Positions 1 to 11,150 of a DNA stretch of 64,000 nucleotides are shown here, in pieces. The notes under the pieces are model-generated. The model was given only the letters and a program-made list of their open reading frames with translations, was not told where the DNA came from and did not search any database. Location of the stretch: positions 310,001 to 374,000 of the forward strand of contig JANEZZ010002675.1 of the NCBI GenBank assembly GCA_026122225.1, read 5' to 3'. Position 1 is the first letter of the stretch, and each line of letters begins with the position of its first letter. The position numbers and the translations under genes were made by a program. The stretch is from Heloderma charlesbogerti (lineage: Eukaryota > Chordata > Lepidosauria > Squamata > Helodermatidae).

Positions 1-1379
1 ATAGGCAGTATATAAATGCAGTAGTAGTAGGAATAATAATAATAAGAATATAAAAAGATGTCATATCCTTAACCTGGAAATCTGGCAGATTTTGTGAGTT
101 TACCACTCCAGAATTATATCGCCCTAGAAGTAAGCCTTGCTGTCTTGGTACAATGATGATTTATTCCACAGAGCTACTTCCTATACCTACAAATTGTACA
201 AATCTAGGAAAGGATAACCTGGCCCAGACCATAGCCTGAAATGATGGTATTAAAATGACATTGTTCTGGAGCCTAGGGTTTTCTTGAGTTGATATCTGAA
301 TGTTAAACTAGTCTTTTGTCAGCTGAGGTTATGCCGATTGTGATAACTATGTATTGTGATTTCTAAGGCTTCGAATTTTTCAGCCCGTCCCGTTAAAATA
401 GGGAGTGCATTCAGAAGGAGAAAACCTCCTTCTGAACTAACAGAATATTAGATTGTGGAGTGTTTGACATGCATAAGAAATGTATTAATTTTATATTTTG
501 CATGCAGAGGCACAGCGTGGAAATGTTACAAGCATTTATTTTGCTCTAGGTCCATCTGAATAAAACTGCTGAATAAACCTTCTTCCCTGGGATGACAATA
601 GTGGCGGTCTGAACTTTAATAAATGATGTGCATGCCTTAGGGAAGCAATGGATTCTCATGTTTCTAACCTGGATGATTTACACAAATGGATAGAATTGCA
701 CCCGTAGATAGTTTCCCTCAAATTAGTTTTTCATTGTGGAGCTTTCCCATCTTCTAAACATCAAAAGTTCCATCACTTTTACTGAAGAAATGTTGCAGTT
801 ATTCTTGTGGTTCCTGTGTGGAATGTGACTGTGCAATTATGACAGGTTTCCCTAGGAGTTGGATACCGCATGTGATAGGAATAATGACAAACAACACAAC
901 TTCTCCTACCTTCGTGCATGTGCCATTTTGTGACTCCTTAAAGTTTAATGTAATTTGTTTTACTGCTTTATTTAGAGCCTAGCACTCTTCCATTTGGTCC
1001 ACTCCAGTGCAGTAGTGCTCATCTAGCCTTTTTAAAAAAACAAACCAACCTGAGTATGGTTAACCCCATTGTTCTTAGAGCAGTTTGCAAGAAGCATGTC
1101 ATGCTACGGTGTAATTTATTTTATCCCTAAGTAACTAGATTTTCTCTTTCACGTTTATTTTTATTTCTTTCACCTTATCTAATCCAAATAGTTTACTTCA
1201 GCCACAGTGATTGCAAGCAGAAACTTGCATCTCTTCAGCTTTAGCTGTTGCCCCTCTTGGCCAGATAATGCAGGGCCATGCAGGTGTTCTTCTTTTGCTT
1301 TTAAAATAGCTAAAACTCACTTCCTATTCTGAACCCTGCTCAGGATGGGTTCTGCTTGCTCAGCATGGAGCTGATCAGG
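1..1379. other. No gene recognised
   Basis: AT-rich DNA with short homopurine and (AAT)-like runs at the very start. I see no reading frame with protein-like composition, no tRNA-like or rRNA-like segment and no repeat family that I can name. Confidence 0.5.
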
Positions 1380-1563
1380 GCTTTAGGAATATAGGAAACT
1401 GTAGAGAGTCAGAGCATTGGTTCATCTAGGTCAGTATTGTTGGCAGCGGTTCTCCAGAGTTTTAGACAGTTCTTTCCCAGAACTATTGGGAAATGTCAAG
1501 ATTCAACCTGGGAAATTCTGCATACAAAGCATGCACTGTACCACTGTGCTATGACCCTTCTAA
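1380..1563 (-). mobile_element. tRNA-derived SINE with CR1-like tail (degenerate)
   Basis: Read on the minus strand, the 5' part (about 1500-1560) looks like a tRNA-Ala gene. It has a box A-like TAGCACAGTGG, an anticodon-loop region reading CTTTGTATG (CTTTGCATG expected for Ala-UGC) and a box B-like GGTTGAATC. The part nearer 1380 resembles the 3' region of squamate CR1-type repeats (motifs like TAGATGAACCAATG and TTCCTAT). Known biology: SINEs of this design are transcribed by RNA polymerase III from the tRNA-like head and moved by a LINE that recognises the tail. Several substitutions in both boxes suggest an old, silent copy. No clear target-site duplication was seen. Confidence 0.65.
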
Positions 1564-4500
1564 AAAGGGGTTTGTTTATGCTACCCTTCCAGGGATTTTC
1601 CAGTGATACTCAAGATGGTGTGTGTTGGTTTGTGCATGCACCATACTATTCTGTCCTGGTTGCTGTCTACTCTGAGAAAGTCCAAATTTTCTTACCTGCT
1701 CTGAGACTTCTTGATCTAAGAACTCATCTCATCTGCAGTTGGTGTCATGGGAAGTGAAAACTTCTAAAACACCCCCCCCTAAAAATAAATCAAAGCTTTT
1801 ATGAAGCAGAAGTAATAGTATGTCAAATGTTTTAACTGTTGAACTTTGCTAGCCAAGAAACTATTCATAATCACTGATGATAATTTAATATCCATCGATT
1901 CTTTGTTTCTTTTGTGCTGGCCTGCTGCCCAGATACTGTAATGATGAGTAGTTGTCTGTATGACATTTTCATTGTTGAATGCATGGTAATGTGCTGTGCA
2001 CGCTTTTCCCATTGCATCAAACACCCATTTTTAGGTAATGGGAAAAAAGAATATCTAATTAAGGAAGTACCTTAATTTATTTTAAAGTGCATTACTGTCT
2101 GAAGAGTGTTGCAAAATAAGATTTTAAATGGATTTATTATGTATGAGATGTTGAAACTGTGTTTTGGTATTAAACTACCTTAGTGCTAGGGGGCAATAAT
2201 TTCTGTCATGGTACAGATGATATCCTATGCATAATTTTCACATTCAAGAACCATACAAATATTTAAAAACATAGCTTCATATATGTTTATATGTGGATAT
2301 TATGTGAGAAAATGTGAGTATCATATGCAAAATGATCTGCAATGCTAAATATACCTTCAGGCTCAGGTAGAAAATGTTTATATATTTTCCCCAGGTTTAT
2401 CTGAAAACTGTGAGACTCTTTACAGCCTGTAAAATTAAAAGTTCAAATTATCTGTTCTCATGAATTTTCTGTTCAGGGAAAATCTTGCCTTAGCTTGCCA
2501 ACTAATTACACATTTTGCTTCTTTTGAAGGTATGTCTGCAAAGAAAAACCGAGGCTGGGATCCAAGGATGGGCATACACACGTGGGGAGAGAACTGTGCC
2601 TGTACCTAGGGCTTTGCTTGTTGCTTTTGCTACAGCAGTTCCACCACTGAAGAGACAAGCAGCTGTTCAATTTGAAAAGTGGCTTGTCTCTTTAGCAGTG
2701 GGAAGTCCTGCATCAAAATATAGGTACACTATGTAGATATGTGAAGCAGTCACCTGAAACTGCAGTTTGTGCAGATTTGCCATTTTCTTTCCTTCAACTT
2801 GCATTTCTAGGAGTCACTTAAAAAAAAAGAATGATGAAGGGTGTGTTGACTTCTTGCTTTAGCTGCCAAAATGTCCATGGCTAGTCCTGGTGCCCTTTAC
2901 TGGCCAGGTTGAGAGCCTGTGGGGCACTGAGAGCGATGCTTAGATGGTGTTCCAATTTAGAAGGAGCTGTCCAGCATCTGTCAGCGTGTCCCACACAACA
3001 AGTTATCTGGTTGCAGTTAGCAAGAGAAGGTTCTGCAGGATATGGGAGAGCGCCAAGTGACCATGCCCAGGCAAGACAGCCCTTGATTTCCCCCCTCAAC
3101 TGAGTGTTTAAATAGCAAAGCAGTGCTGATTAATGCTAAGTGCCACCGTTTTGTTGAGATCTAGCAGCAATAGAATATACCTTGGCCCTGTGAATTTAGA
3201 AGTTACTTGGTGGCTTCTAGAGTGCCCTTCATCTTCTCTACTGGAAGTTTACAAAAAGTGAGTGGCTTTGGATTGATAAGGTAGCGGAGTTTTGTGTTCT
3301 GGTTCCTCAGCTGAGAAGCCTTTACTCCAAGCTTTGTTGCTGAGTCAGGCAGAAAGACATCTTCCTCTGGGTGGCTTTCAGTGTGTTTTGAACTGGGTCT
3401 CGCCCACCTTGAAGGTTCCCTGAGGCAGACAGCTGCTGACCTGCATGTATAAATACCACTGACTGAGGTATCCAGACAATCGGACATGACAACTGGAAGC
3501 AGGGCCCTTGGCAGATGCATGGTTTTCTACATCATATGCATGTTCTTTCTTTGGATCCTGCCCATAGTTGTGCTTTCATTTTGGAACAATTTTTTTATCA
3601 TAACATTTTTGATAAACCCCGATTACTCATAGCTGTCCTGAAAAACCTACATAAGCCATTTCTGTTTGTCTGGCTAAAAGTGGTTCCAAGGATGCTGAGT
3701 TTTGTTCTTTAAACAGCAAAAAAAGAAAAAAAGGGGAGAATATAACATATTGTGGTAACTCATTACTTTTTCTAATTTTGAGTTAATTCAGTTTGAAATT
3801 GCCTTGCTGGGAAATAATTGCCAAGAGAGGTGCAAACCTTTTTCTTGAACTAGCAGAGTATGGTTTAATCGCACAAATAGGTCTGGAGGCAACCAGCTAC
3901 CTTACTAGTGAGCATGTGATAGTGGCTGTATGTCCCCCTTTGATGGTGCTAGGGCAGAAGGCTAAGGAATTCTCCTCCCTTCTTCATTATCTACATTTCA
4001 CCCTTTTTTCTGGGACAGCCCTGCACAACCTGGGATCCTTCAAGCTAAACAAATTATCCAGGTGCTGAACAGTCTCTCCTATTTATGCAGTCCAAGGCAG
4101 ACAGGATAAAATTGGAAATGGCTGGTGAGGTGTATTTGGTTTGGTGGCCCACAGATTGTGCAGAATTTTTTATTGGAAACTTAAAAGTTCACCATGTAGC
4201 TTTACCTTTATGTGTTCACTGAGGACAAGGGTTAGCATCATATATTTTGTTACCGGTTAATAGAAATCAAATAACCTATGGAGGATCTCTGTGAGAAAGC
4301 CAAAGAAGAGATTTTTCCCTGTTCTGTTTATAAAACAAAAATAAAAATGAAAGAGCAGGAGTAAAGTCTTTGTTTTATGCTTAGATTTTTTAATTGTAAT
4401 ATTCATCTATACGAAAAGTGTTATCTCTATTTATACTGCCATTGAAACAACAATTTCAGTTCCATTTAAGCACTGCGGACAGATCATCATCAGCCACAGC

Positions 4501-5204
4501 ATGCTTATAATTATACCCGAATGAATGGACATGGTGGTTCTTGACTCGATGTATTGAAATTATTTTCTTGTATAACATACATTTCAGAGATGAATTATTT
4601 GTAGGAAAGCTCACAATTTCACTACAGAAGAAACTTCATCAGCCCATCCCCTTCTTTTTTATCCTGAATGGACCATAAGATTTTTTTCTATATCCCTTGT
4701 TCTTACTATTCAGTAATTCATTATGGGTTCTTCTGAGCCCCCCTCCCCACCGCCTCAAATGATAATAGACCAGAGATCTTCGAGCTATATCCCTCACATC
4801 CCAGTCCAGTAGAATAGTGATCCACTCTTTTATTTATCCCTTGTTTCTTTTCCAACTCTGGTAGCTCAATCTGTGCAACCTTCTCTTCTTTAGACCTCTG
4901 GCTAAATTTACTCATCCATTGCCTCTTCCTATTAAATCAGTTGAAACAAATATCCATCAACACAGTATAATAATACTTGTGTGCCTGTTCACCCTTACTT
5001 ACTTGGGCTCCCCTACCTGGATCCTTTTAAAACAAGGGTAAAATAAATTGACAAATACTATGTTGGGTCATACTTACATTGTACTCCTTCCAGCACCAGG
5101 CAAAGACCTTTTTATTCTCCCAGGCGTTTTAGCATTTTAGCTTCCTGGTCTTTTAGCTTTGGTGTTTTAAATCTGTATTTTAAATCTCTGCATTGCTGCT
5201 AAGT
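1564..5204. other. No gene recognised (3.6 kb)
   Basis: Mostly AT-rich unique-looking DNA. Short open frames at 2881-3099, 3203-3520, 3793-4068 and 4721-4915 have no domain, no recognisable family and no splice context that I can support, so I do not call them. Confidence 0.45.
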
Positions 5205-5328
5205 TTCATTCTGGTTGTATTGTTATATTCTGGTTTTAATGCTTTTATATTTTATATTGTTTTACCCCGCGCTTTTCAGTTTTAATTTTTGTGAACCTCC
5301 CAGAGAGCTTTGGCTATTGGGTGGTATA

Positions 5329-5329
<1 letters not shown>
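5205..5329 (+). mobile_element. L2-group LINE 3' end (fragment)
   Basis: The stretch ending in TGTGAACCTCCCAGAGAGC and GGCTATTGGGTGGTATAT is typical of the last 100-150 bases of squamate L2-group LINEs, which finish in an A-rich simple repeat. Only the 3' untranslated end is present; no coding part is attached. The 5' limit is approximate. Confidence 0.6.
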
Positions 5330-5359
<30 letters not shown>

Positions 5360-5361
5360 AT
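5330..5361. repeat. (AAAT)n microsatellite
   Basis: About eight tandem AAAT units directly after the LINE 3' end, which probably grew from the LINE tail. Confidence 0.9.
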
Positions 5362-6070
5362 ATTTATACCATGATGCTGTCTCGTGGCATCAGAACCACT
5401 GTTCTGGTCTTACACAAAGCATTGTCTGATTTAGGAGCACTTCTTTGGCCTTTACATCTTGGTCTTCCCCAGTATGCCATGCTTCTATTTCTTCCACAAA
5501 ATGATGAGGTGTACCTTGTGTACACCTCCAGCTTTCTTGCTATCCATACTATATTTGCTGCAGGCAAATTGTAGATCTGCTTAGCTCACTGTAGTCTTTA
5601 TAAGTTGAATATATTCCTGTAGCTTTGATGCATTTCACATCCATTAACAAGCTAATTTTCTTGGAAACATGTCTGCCATTTTAAAGATTAACAAAACAGA
5701 GGCAAGGAGCTAGTGATCAAGGTGACATGGGCTTCATCCAATTGCTGTGCTTCTAAATTTATTGCTACGAGCTCAACCCAATCAAAATTAATGAGCTTTC
5801 AGGACAGGAAAGATGGAAGGTTATTGTATTTCTTTAAGTATCAGCATGACATTCTGTCTATATAGACCAGAAGCTTTCTAAATATGTGTTTAGGTGAGCC
5901 TTTCGAGGGAGGTGAAGAGGGAGAGAAGCATTCCTCTGTAACCATTGTCAACATGTACCAGTGGCTGAGCAAGGAGGCCAAATGCCAACATATATTCACC
6001 CAGTCCCAAACAAAGCAAAGTAAGATATTGGTGATCAGCGAAGCAAGGTTTGTCTGTCCTATACCTTGCT
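5362..6070. other. No gene recognised
   Basis: Overlapping short frames on both strands (5364-5574) mirror each other and have no support. Nothing else was recognised. Confidence 0.5.
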
Positions 6071-6216
6071 GCAGTGTTCCCCAACCTGGTGCCCTCCAGA
6101 TGTGTTGGACTACAACTATGATAATCCTCAACCAGCATAGCTGCTGGGCATGCTGGCTGGGTTGATGGGATTTGTAGTCCAACACATCTGGAAGGCACCA
6201 GGTTGGGGAACGCTGC
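6071..6216. mobile_element. hAT-like non-autonomous DNA transposon (palindromic MITE)
   Basis: The two arms are inverted copies. The left end reads GCAGTGTTCCCCAACCTGGT and the right end, reverse-complemented, reads GCAGCGTTCCCCAACCTGGT. The arms continue through ..TCCAGATGTGTTGGACTACAA on both sides. If the element starts at CAGTG (6072), flanking octamers CCTTGCTG and CCCTACTG agree at 6 of 8 positions, as expected for the 8-bp hAT target duplication. It has no coding capacity and would need a hAT transposase supplied in trans. The family is common in squamates. Confidence 0.75.
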
Positions 6217-6299
6217 CCTACTGTTTTGCTGTCTTTATTTTATCTGGGAAAATTTACTGGTAAATGATTTCCCCTTAGGAAGGCATATTATCACAGTTG

Positions 6300-6470
6300 C
6301 ATCCTGCCCTTTCTCTGAAGAACTCAGGTGGTGTAGGTGCATATGAGATTAACCTCAGAAGGTAGGTTAGGCAGGGAAACCATGTGACCCAAGGCCATCC
6401 AGCGCGTTTCACAATTGAGCATAGATTTGAACCAGAGTTTCCTGCATTTAGAACTAACACTATATACTTC
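6300..6470 (-). mobile_element. Degenerate tRNA-derived SINE
   Basis: On the minus strand there is a box B-like GGTTCAAATC followed by GATGGCCTTGGGTCACATGG and CTGCCTAACCTACCTTCTGAGG. This order matches the body of the Sauria-type SINE at 10892-11146 (TTGGGCCAGTCA ... CCCACCTCACAGGG). The head and tail are poorly kept, and an ancient MIR/core-SINE relation is an alternative. Confidence 0.5.
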
Positions 6471-7157
6471 AAGTATGGGATAGTAGGTTACACGCATGCA
6501 TGTTAAGGCAAACTGTATCTCTGCATTTTAATTTTAACAGATAACAGTTGTAGATAAACATTGCAGGGTGCTTTGGATTTGTCATTGTCTCTTGACTGGT
6601 TTGCCATTTCTTTTGAACTGTGACTGCAGTTTGCAAACTGCCAGTTTTGTATGACATGGCATCATAACTCAGGGAGGCAAGGTTGATCATGTCTGCTGTG
6701 CTGGGCACAGCAGGGAATGCACTGGCAGCACCCTGCCCACTGCTGCCTGTGACTGCCCTGCCTTCCGTTGTCTCTCAGCATTAGCCACCTTTAAGGATGT
6801 GGCTCCTTCCTCTCCCTTATCTGCTGCTCAGTGACATCAGCGGCTTACTGTTCTCTGCCCCACCCACCTCACCAGCAGGTACTGCAGGTGAGGTTAGGAG
6901 CAGAATCCAATGGGGCACCGATTCCCTTACACCCTGCCAATTCCTGTCTGCAAGCGGGACTGACTATTTGCACAATAGAATCAGTGGGATGCAAGAGAAT
7001 CAGTGGAGCTGTAAGCACCCAGTTGAATTCGGCCCTAGAATTTATCACCTGCTTATTGTACATTCGGTGCCATAGACTGAATTGAGTTATGCCTGCCAAT
7101 CTTACAAGGCTCATTATAACATTTAAGGTGTCAAAAGTCACTGCACACTGGATACGT
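6471..7157. other. No gene recognised; moderately GC-rich 6690-7060
   Basis: Three mutually overlapping short frames (6797-7141) on both strands have no recognisable product. The GC-rich patch could be an unnamed repeat. Confidence 0.4.
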
Positions 7158-7600
7158 TTGTTGATTTATTTATTTATTTATATAGCACCATCAGTGCACA
7201 TGGCACTGTACAGAATAAAACAATAAAACAGGAAATCCCTGCCACAAAGACATACATTGTAATAAAATCACAAAATAAAACCAAAAGGAGGGGAAGGGAA
7301 TACAGTAGACACACACAGGAAAACACTACAAAACTAACAGTCAACGTTGCCAGCAACAATACAATCTAAACTAAGTTCCAAATGCTTTGGAAAAAAGAAA
7401 GGTTTTTAACTGAGATTTAAAAATTGAATCACAGTCTGCAAATATTCTTGTAGAGTAGCAGCAAGAAAGAATGGATGGAGCCAGGCAAGGGAAGTATCCA
7501 GCCTTGGGTGGATAAGAAACAAAGCATTCAAAGAGTGAAAAATGCAAGCAGGTCTGTGATGCGAAATAAGAAGAGTTGTCTTTCTTTTCACCCAATTTAC
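7158..7600 (-). mobile_element. L2/CR1-group LINE 3' end (degenerate)
   Basis: Read on the minus strand, a short frame (about 7371-7595) ends with FKSQLKTFLFSKAFG, resembling the last residues of L2-group ORF2 proteins. It is followed by a T-rich 3' untranslated region ending in TGATGGTGCTATATAAATAAATAAAT, a widespread squamate LINE terminus (written here on the minus strand; plus-strand (TTTA)n at 7163-7181). There is no endonuclease or reverse-transcriptase domain, so this is a 5'-truncated relic. Confidence 0.55.
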
Positions 7601-8939
7601 AAATAACTCCTAGTCTGGGGGTCAGGCCGGTGAGAAGAATTTAAGGTGAGCTTCCTGACTACAGATAAGAGTGTGGGGGGTGGGAACACTCACATATTAT
7701 GATCTGTGGAGAGGACAGATCTCATAACAATTCAGTAAGAATTTAATTGACCAGAATACTTAGATTTCATCTGAGGTGTTTCTGTTACTAACCCACATCT
7801 CTATATTGGATCATCTGTTCTGGGCAATTTGGTTTTCATTTTTAGAATGGCAAGAGTTAACAATGTTGTGTTCCTCAGTATCTGCAATGCAACATCAGAT
7901 ATATTGTGCCCTAATCCCAAAAAAGGAAATAAATGAAGCTTACATTCAAGTAATGACTTTAGGATAAAGGTGCTGAGGTCAGTTTCGCTCCAGGGCTTTA
8001 ACATCATGAACATCTTCCCTTTCTTAAATAAAATAAATCCCAGCAACATTAAATGACAGTATCCCATCTTAACTTCTGTTTTTGATCATGATGCAATGGA
8101 ATGAAGAATTCAAGGCATTTTCTCAGTATTAGGACAGTTTTGCATGCCTTTCATTTTCTCCATAGTTGTTAGTCATTCCACTCTAAATAGCTTAGTAAGC
8201 AACTCTCTTAGGATACAGTGTTTTAGGCTTGTATCATGATGATGCTTCAGCAACAGTTAAATATTCTGTTCCGGTCCAAAAACCTTCCCATGAGTTATTG
8301 TTTGTGAAATATGCTACTCCTTCAAAGCAATTGTTTGGTTGTTTTCCTACTTTGTTACTTGTCAAAATAAGGCTATATATATCTTATCAGTTCAGCCACA
8401 GACATATGACGACAACAAGGTGTGAAAGCCATGAATTTTTTTTTTTTTGATATGCATTGCAAGCATGATGTATTTGCTAAGGCAACAGAAAATTCAGTGG
8501 TGCTGTTTGCTGTGATACTGGCATAGTGATAAGAAAGCTTCATTAAGGTTTGATTATTTGCCTCAACAGTGGTATATCCTTCCTCTGCCTTGCTAATCCT
8601 CCAAGTTCTACTTGAGAGAGAGACCTCTCCATTTGAAATGAAAAAATATTTTTTTCACAAACATGAAATTGGCTTCTGATTTAGAGTCCCTTTCTCTGTG
8701 CAGAGAGAAACACAGAGCTCTACATGGAGAACATTTATTTTAAGTGGGCAGGGTAAGGCAAGATGATGTCATGAGAGAGGAGGGGCTTCGGAGGTGAGGC
8801 CCCACCTCTTGACATCATTCAGCTCGCCAGCAGGGTCAGGGGTGGGTGTGGGTAATCTGGCCCCGAGACCAAAAGTGATTGCTTTTCCCTGCCATAGATG
8901 AATGCTATGGAACTCAGAGACTGAGTGTAGGTTATGTAC
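7601..8939. other. No gene recognised
   Basis: Unique-looking DNA with short A/T runs, including a T-run near 8437-8448. No named repeat or coding signal. Confidence 0.45.
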
Positions 8940-9085
8940 ATATTCCAGTCACCCAAGTTGGAAAATGCAACTAGTGCAGTGAGGCTGTTGCAAAAAGTGC
9001 GCACACAACATCTGTGCTGAAAGAGCTTCACTGGTTGCCAGTTTGCTACCCTCAGATAATTCATGGCCTGTTGTTGGGCTGAGGA
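8940..9085 (+). mobile_element. L2-group LINE ORF2 fragment, 5' part of an interrupted copy
   Basis: A plus-strand translation shows a degraded version of the conserved L2 segment near the ORF2 C-terminus. LQ-VQNA..A.RLL is represented by KLENATSAVRLLQK, followed by KELHWLPVCY at about 9024-9055. Frames are broken. The same strand resumes L2-like sequence at 12856, beyond the BovB, so I treat 8940-9085 and 12856-13245 as one interrupted L2. Confidence 0.55.
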
Positions 9086-9119
9086 TTGTTTCCGTCTCAA
9101 ACCAGCCATTTTTAAGCCA

Positions 9120-9345
9120 TGATGATCATGCGACCCGTCAATGACCCGTTTTGCACAATCAAAATAAGCCTAAGGTGGCTTATGTAAACTGTGGTGTGTG
9201 CAGGGCATGATTTCCATCATCACTACCCTGGTGTGGCTTGTTGTGTCAGCAGAACCCAGGCGGCATGGCTTTATCAGGATGATAGGAAACAACCCTCCAA
9301 TAACCCTACAACAGCCCTTGTAGCTTATTTTGATCATGTGAACTG
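9120..9345. mobile_element. Possible MITE
   Basis: A short inverted match links 9153-9170 (GCACAATCAAAATAAGCC) with 9321-9340 (TAGCTTATTTTGATCATGTG) across about 150 bases. This suggests a small inverted-repeat element inserted in the interrupted L2. Ends and duplication are not resolved. Confidence 0.3.
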
Positions 9346-9383
9346 TCCCATTGTCTCTCCTTATATAGATCCATTGTTGTTGT

Positions 9384-9623
9384 TCAGTTGTTCAGTCGCG
9401 TCCGACTCTTCGTGACCCCATGGACCATAGCACGCCAGGCCTTCCTGTTCTGCGCTCTCTCCCGGAGCGTGCTCAAGTCCATATTCATTGCATCAGTGAT
9501 GCTATCGAGCCATCTCATCCTCTGCTGTCCCCTTCTCCTTTTGCCTTCAGTCTTTCCCAGCATCAGGGTCTTTTCCAGTGAGTTTTCTCTTCGCATTAGG
9601 TGGCCAAAATATTTGAGCTTCAA
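9384..9623 (-). pseudogene. BovB ORF, C-terminal segment
   Basis: A 79-residue segment (LKYFGHLMRRENSLEKTL ... WRAMVHGVTKSRTRLNN) is the conserved end of the BovB protein. It lies in a different frame from the RT segment, with a broken stretch at about 9624-9752 between them. The homologous end of a second BovB is at 15778-16022 on the opposite strand. Confidence 0.85.
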
Positions 9624-9752
9624 CTTCAGTATCTGTCCTTCTAATGAGCAGTCAGGGCTGATTTCCTTTAGGATGGACTGCTTTGACCTCCTTGCAGTCC
9701 AGGGGACTCGTAAGAGTCTTCTCCAGCACCACAGTTCGAAAGCATCAATTCT

Positions 9753-10590
9753 TCAGCGCTCAGCCTTCCTTATAGTCCAGCTTTCACAGCCATACGTTAC
9801 TACTGGGAAAACCATAGCTTTGATTAGACGGACCTTTGTCGGCAAGGTGATGTCTCTGCTTCTTACTGTGCTGTCTAGGTTTGCCATAGCTTTCCTCCCA
9901 AGGAGCAAGCGTCTTTTAATTTCATGGCTACAGTCACCGTCTGCGGTGATCTTGGAGCCCAAGAAAATAAAATCTGTCACTGCTTCCATTTCTTCCCCTT
10001 CCATATGCCAGGAAGTGATGGGGCCAGATGCCATGATCTTCATTTTTTTAATGTTGAGTTTCAAACCAGCTTTGGCACTCTCCTCTTTCACCCTCAAGAA
10101 GAGGCTCTTTAGATCCTCTTCACTTTCTGCCATTAGGGTGGTATCATCTGCATATCTGAGGTTGTTGATAATTCTCCTGGCAATCTTAATTCCGAGCTGT
10201 GATTCATCCAACCCGGCGTTTCTCATGATGTACTCTGCATATAAGTTAAATAAGCAGGGTGACAATATGCAGCCTTGTTGTACTCCTTTCCCAATTTTGA
10301 ACCAATCGGTTGTTCCATGTCTGGTTCTTACTGTTGCTTCTTGACCCTCGTACAGGTTTCTCAGGAGACAGGTAAAGTGGTCTGGTACCCCCATCACTTT
10401 AAGAATTTGCCACAGTTTGTTGTGATCCACACAATCAAAGGCTTTAGCATAGTCAATGAAGCAGAAATAGAGGTTTTTCTGGAATTCTCTTGCTTTCTCC
10501 ATGATCCAACGAAAATTGGCGATTTGATCTCTAGTTCCTCTGCGTCTTCGAAACCCAGCTTGTACTTCCGGTAGTTCTCGGTTTGCATAC
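9753..10590 (-). pseudogene. BovB reverse transcriptase, palm and thumb
   Basis: About 275 residues are open from just after the frameshift near 10590. Motif A is FCFIDYAKAFDCVDH with its catalytic Asp. The motif B region is IGKGVQQGCILSPCLFNLY. Motif C is NNLRYADDTTLMAES, the YADD box with both metal-binding Asp residues. The thumb follows (GSKITADGDCSHEIKRRLL, GCESWTIRKAER) and ends at a stop at 9753. All catalytic residues are present. The product would still be inactive because it is cut off from the endonuclease and C-terminus. Confidence 0.88.
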
Positions 10591-10592
10591 TG

Positions 10593-10887
10593 CTAAAGCC
10601 TAGCTTGTAGGATTTTGAGCATCACCTTGCTGGCATGTGAAATGAGCGCAATTGTACAGTAGTTTGAACACTCTTTGGCGTTGCCCTTCTTTGGAACTGG
10701 AATGTAAACTGACCTTTTCCACTCTTGTGGCCACTGTTGAGTGTTCCAAATTTGTTGGCATATTGAGTGCAGCACTTTAACAGCATCATCTTTTAGGATT
10801 TTAAATAGCTCAGCTGGAATACTGTCATCTCTGCTAGCTTTGTTGTTAGTAATGCTTCCTAAGGCCCACTTGACTTCACTCTCTAGG
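10593..10887 (-). pseudogene. BovB reverse transcriptase, N-terminal fingers
   Basis: After the SINE the frame resumes with the Leu-Glu-Ser-Glu-Val-Lys-Trp block and goes on to WPQEWKRSVYIPVPKKGN and ISHASKVMLKILQARL (RT motifs 1-2 region). It ends at a TAG at 10593-10595. The next RT block lies in another frame immediately beyond, so both a stop and a frameshift separate them. Confidence 0.8.
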
Positions 10888-10891
10888 ATGT

Positions 10892-11146
10892 GTGGTGTAG
10901 TGGCAAGAGTGTTGGACTAGGAACTGGGAGATCCAGGTTCTAGTCCCCACTCGGCCATGGAAGCTCACTGGGTGACTTTGGGCCAGTCACAGACTCTCAG
11001 CCCAACCCACCTCACAGGGTTGTTGTTGTGAGGATAAAATGGAGAGGAGGAGGAGGATAATGTAAGCCGCCTTGGGCTCCTTGCAAGAGGAAAAAAGGCG
11101 GGGTATAAATGCAATAAAATAAATAAATAAATAAATAAATAAATGA
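10892..11146 (+). mobile_element. Sauria-type tRNA-derived SINE inserted in the BovB
   Basis: The head is tRNA-like: TGGTGTAGTGGCAAGAG (box A region) and CCAGGTTCTAGTCCCCA (box B region). The body GGGTGACTTTGGGCCAGTCA and CTCACAGGGTTGTTGTTGTG and the end TAAGCCGCCTTGGG ... GGTATAAATGCAAT follow, then (AAAT)n. This matches the squamate Sauria SINE, which is thought to use BovB machinery. The inserted sequence splits the BovB frame exactly. ATGT at 10888-10891 and at 11147-11150 is a short putative target duplication. It is the youngest layer in the nested stack. Confidence 0.88.
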
Positions 11147-11150
11147 ATGT

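Noticed and set aside
3338..3350. TGCTGAGTCAGGC, close to a MARE/NF-E2 binding site
   Set aside because: A single 13-base match is expected by chance in 64 kb of vertebrate DNA, and no promoter or conserved context is visible.
3203..3520. A 105-codon minus-strand frame that looked possibly exonic
   Set aside because: No recognisable family, no convincing splice sites and ordinary base composition; could not be supported.
9388..10344. A 318-codon open frame on the plus strand, the longest plus-strand frame in the first half
   Set aside because: It is exactly antisense to the BovB reverse transcriptase, which has clear YADD, motif A and motif B on the other strand. The plus frame has no domain and is a shadow.
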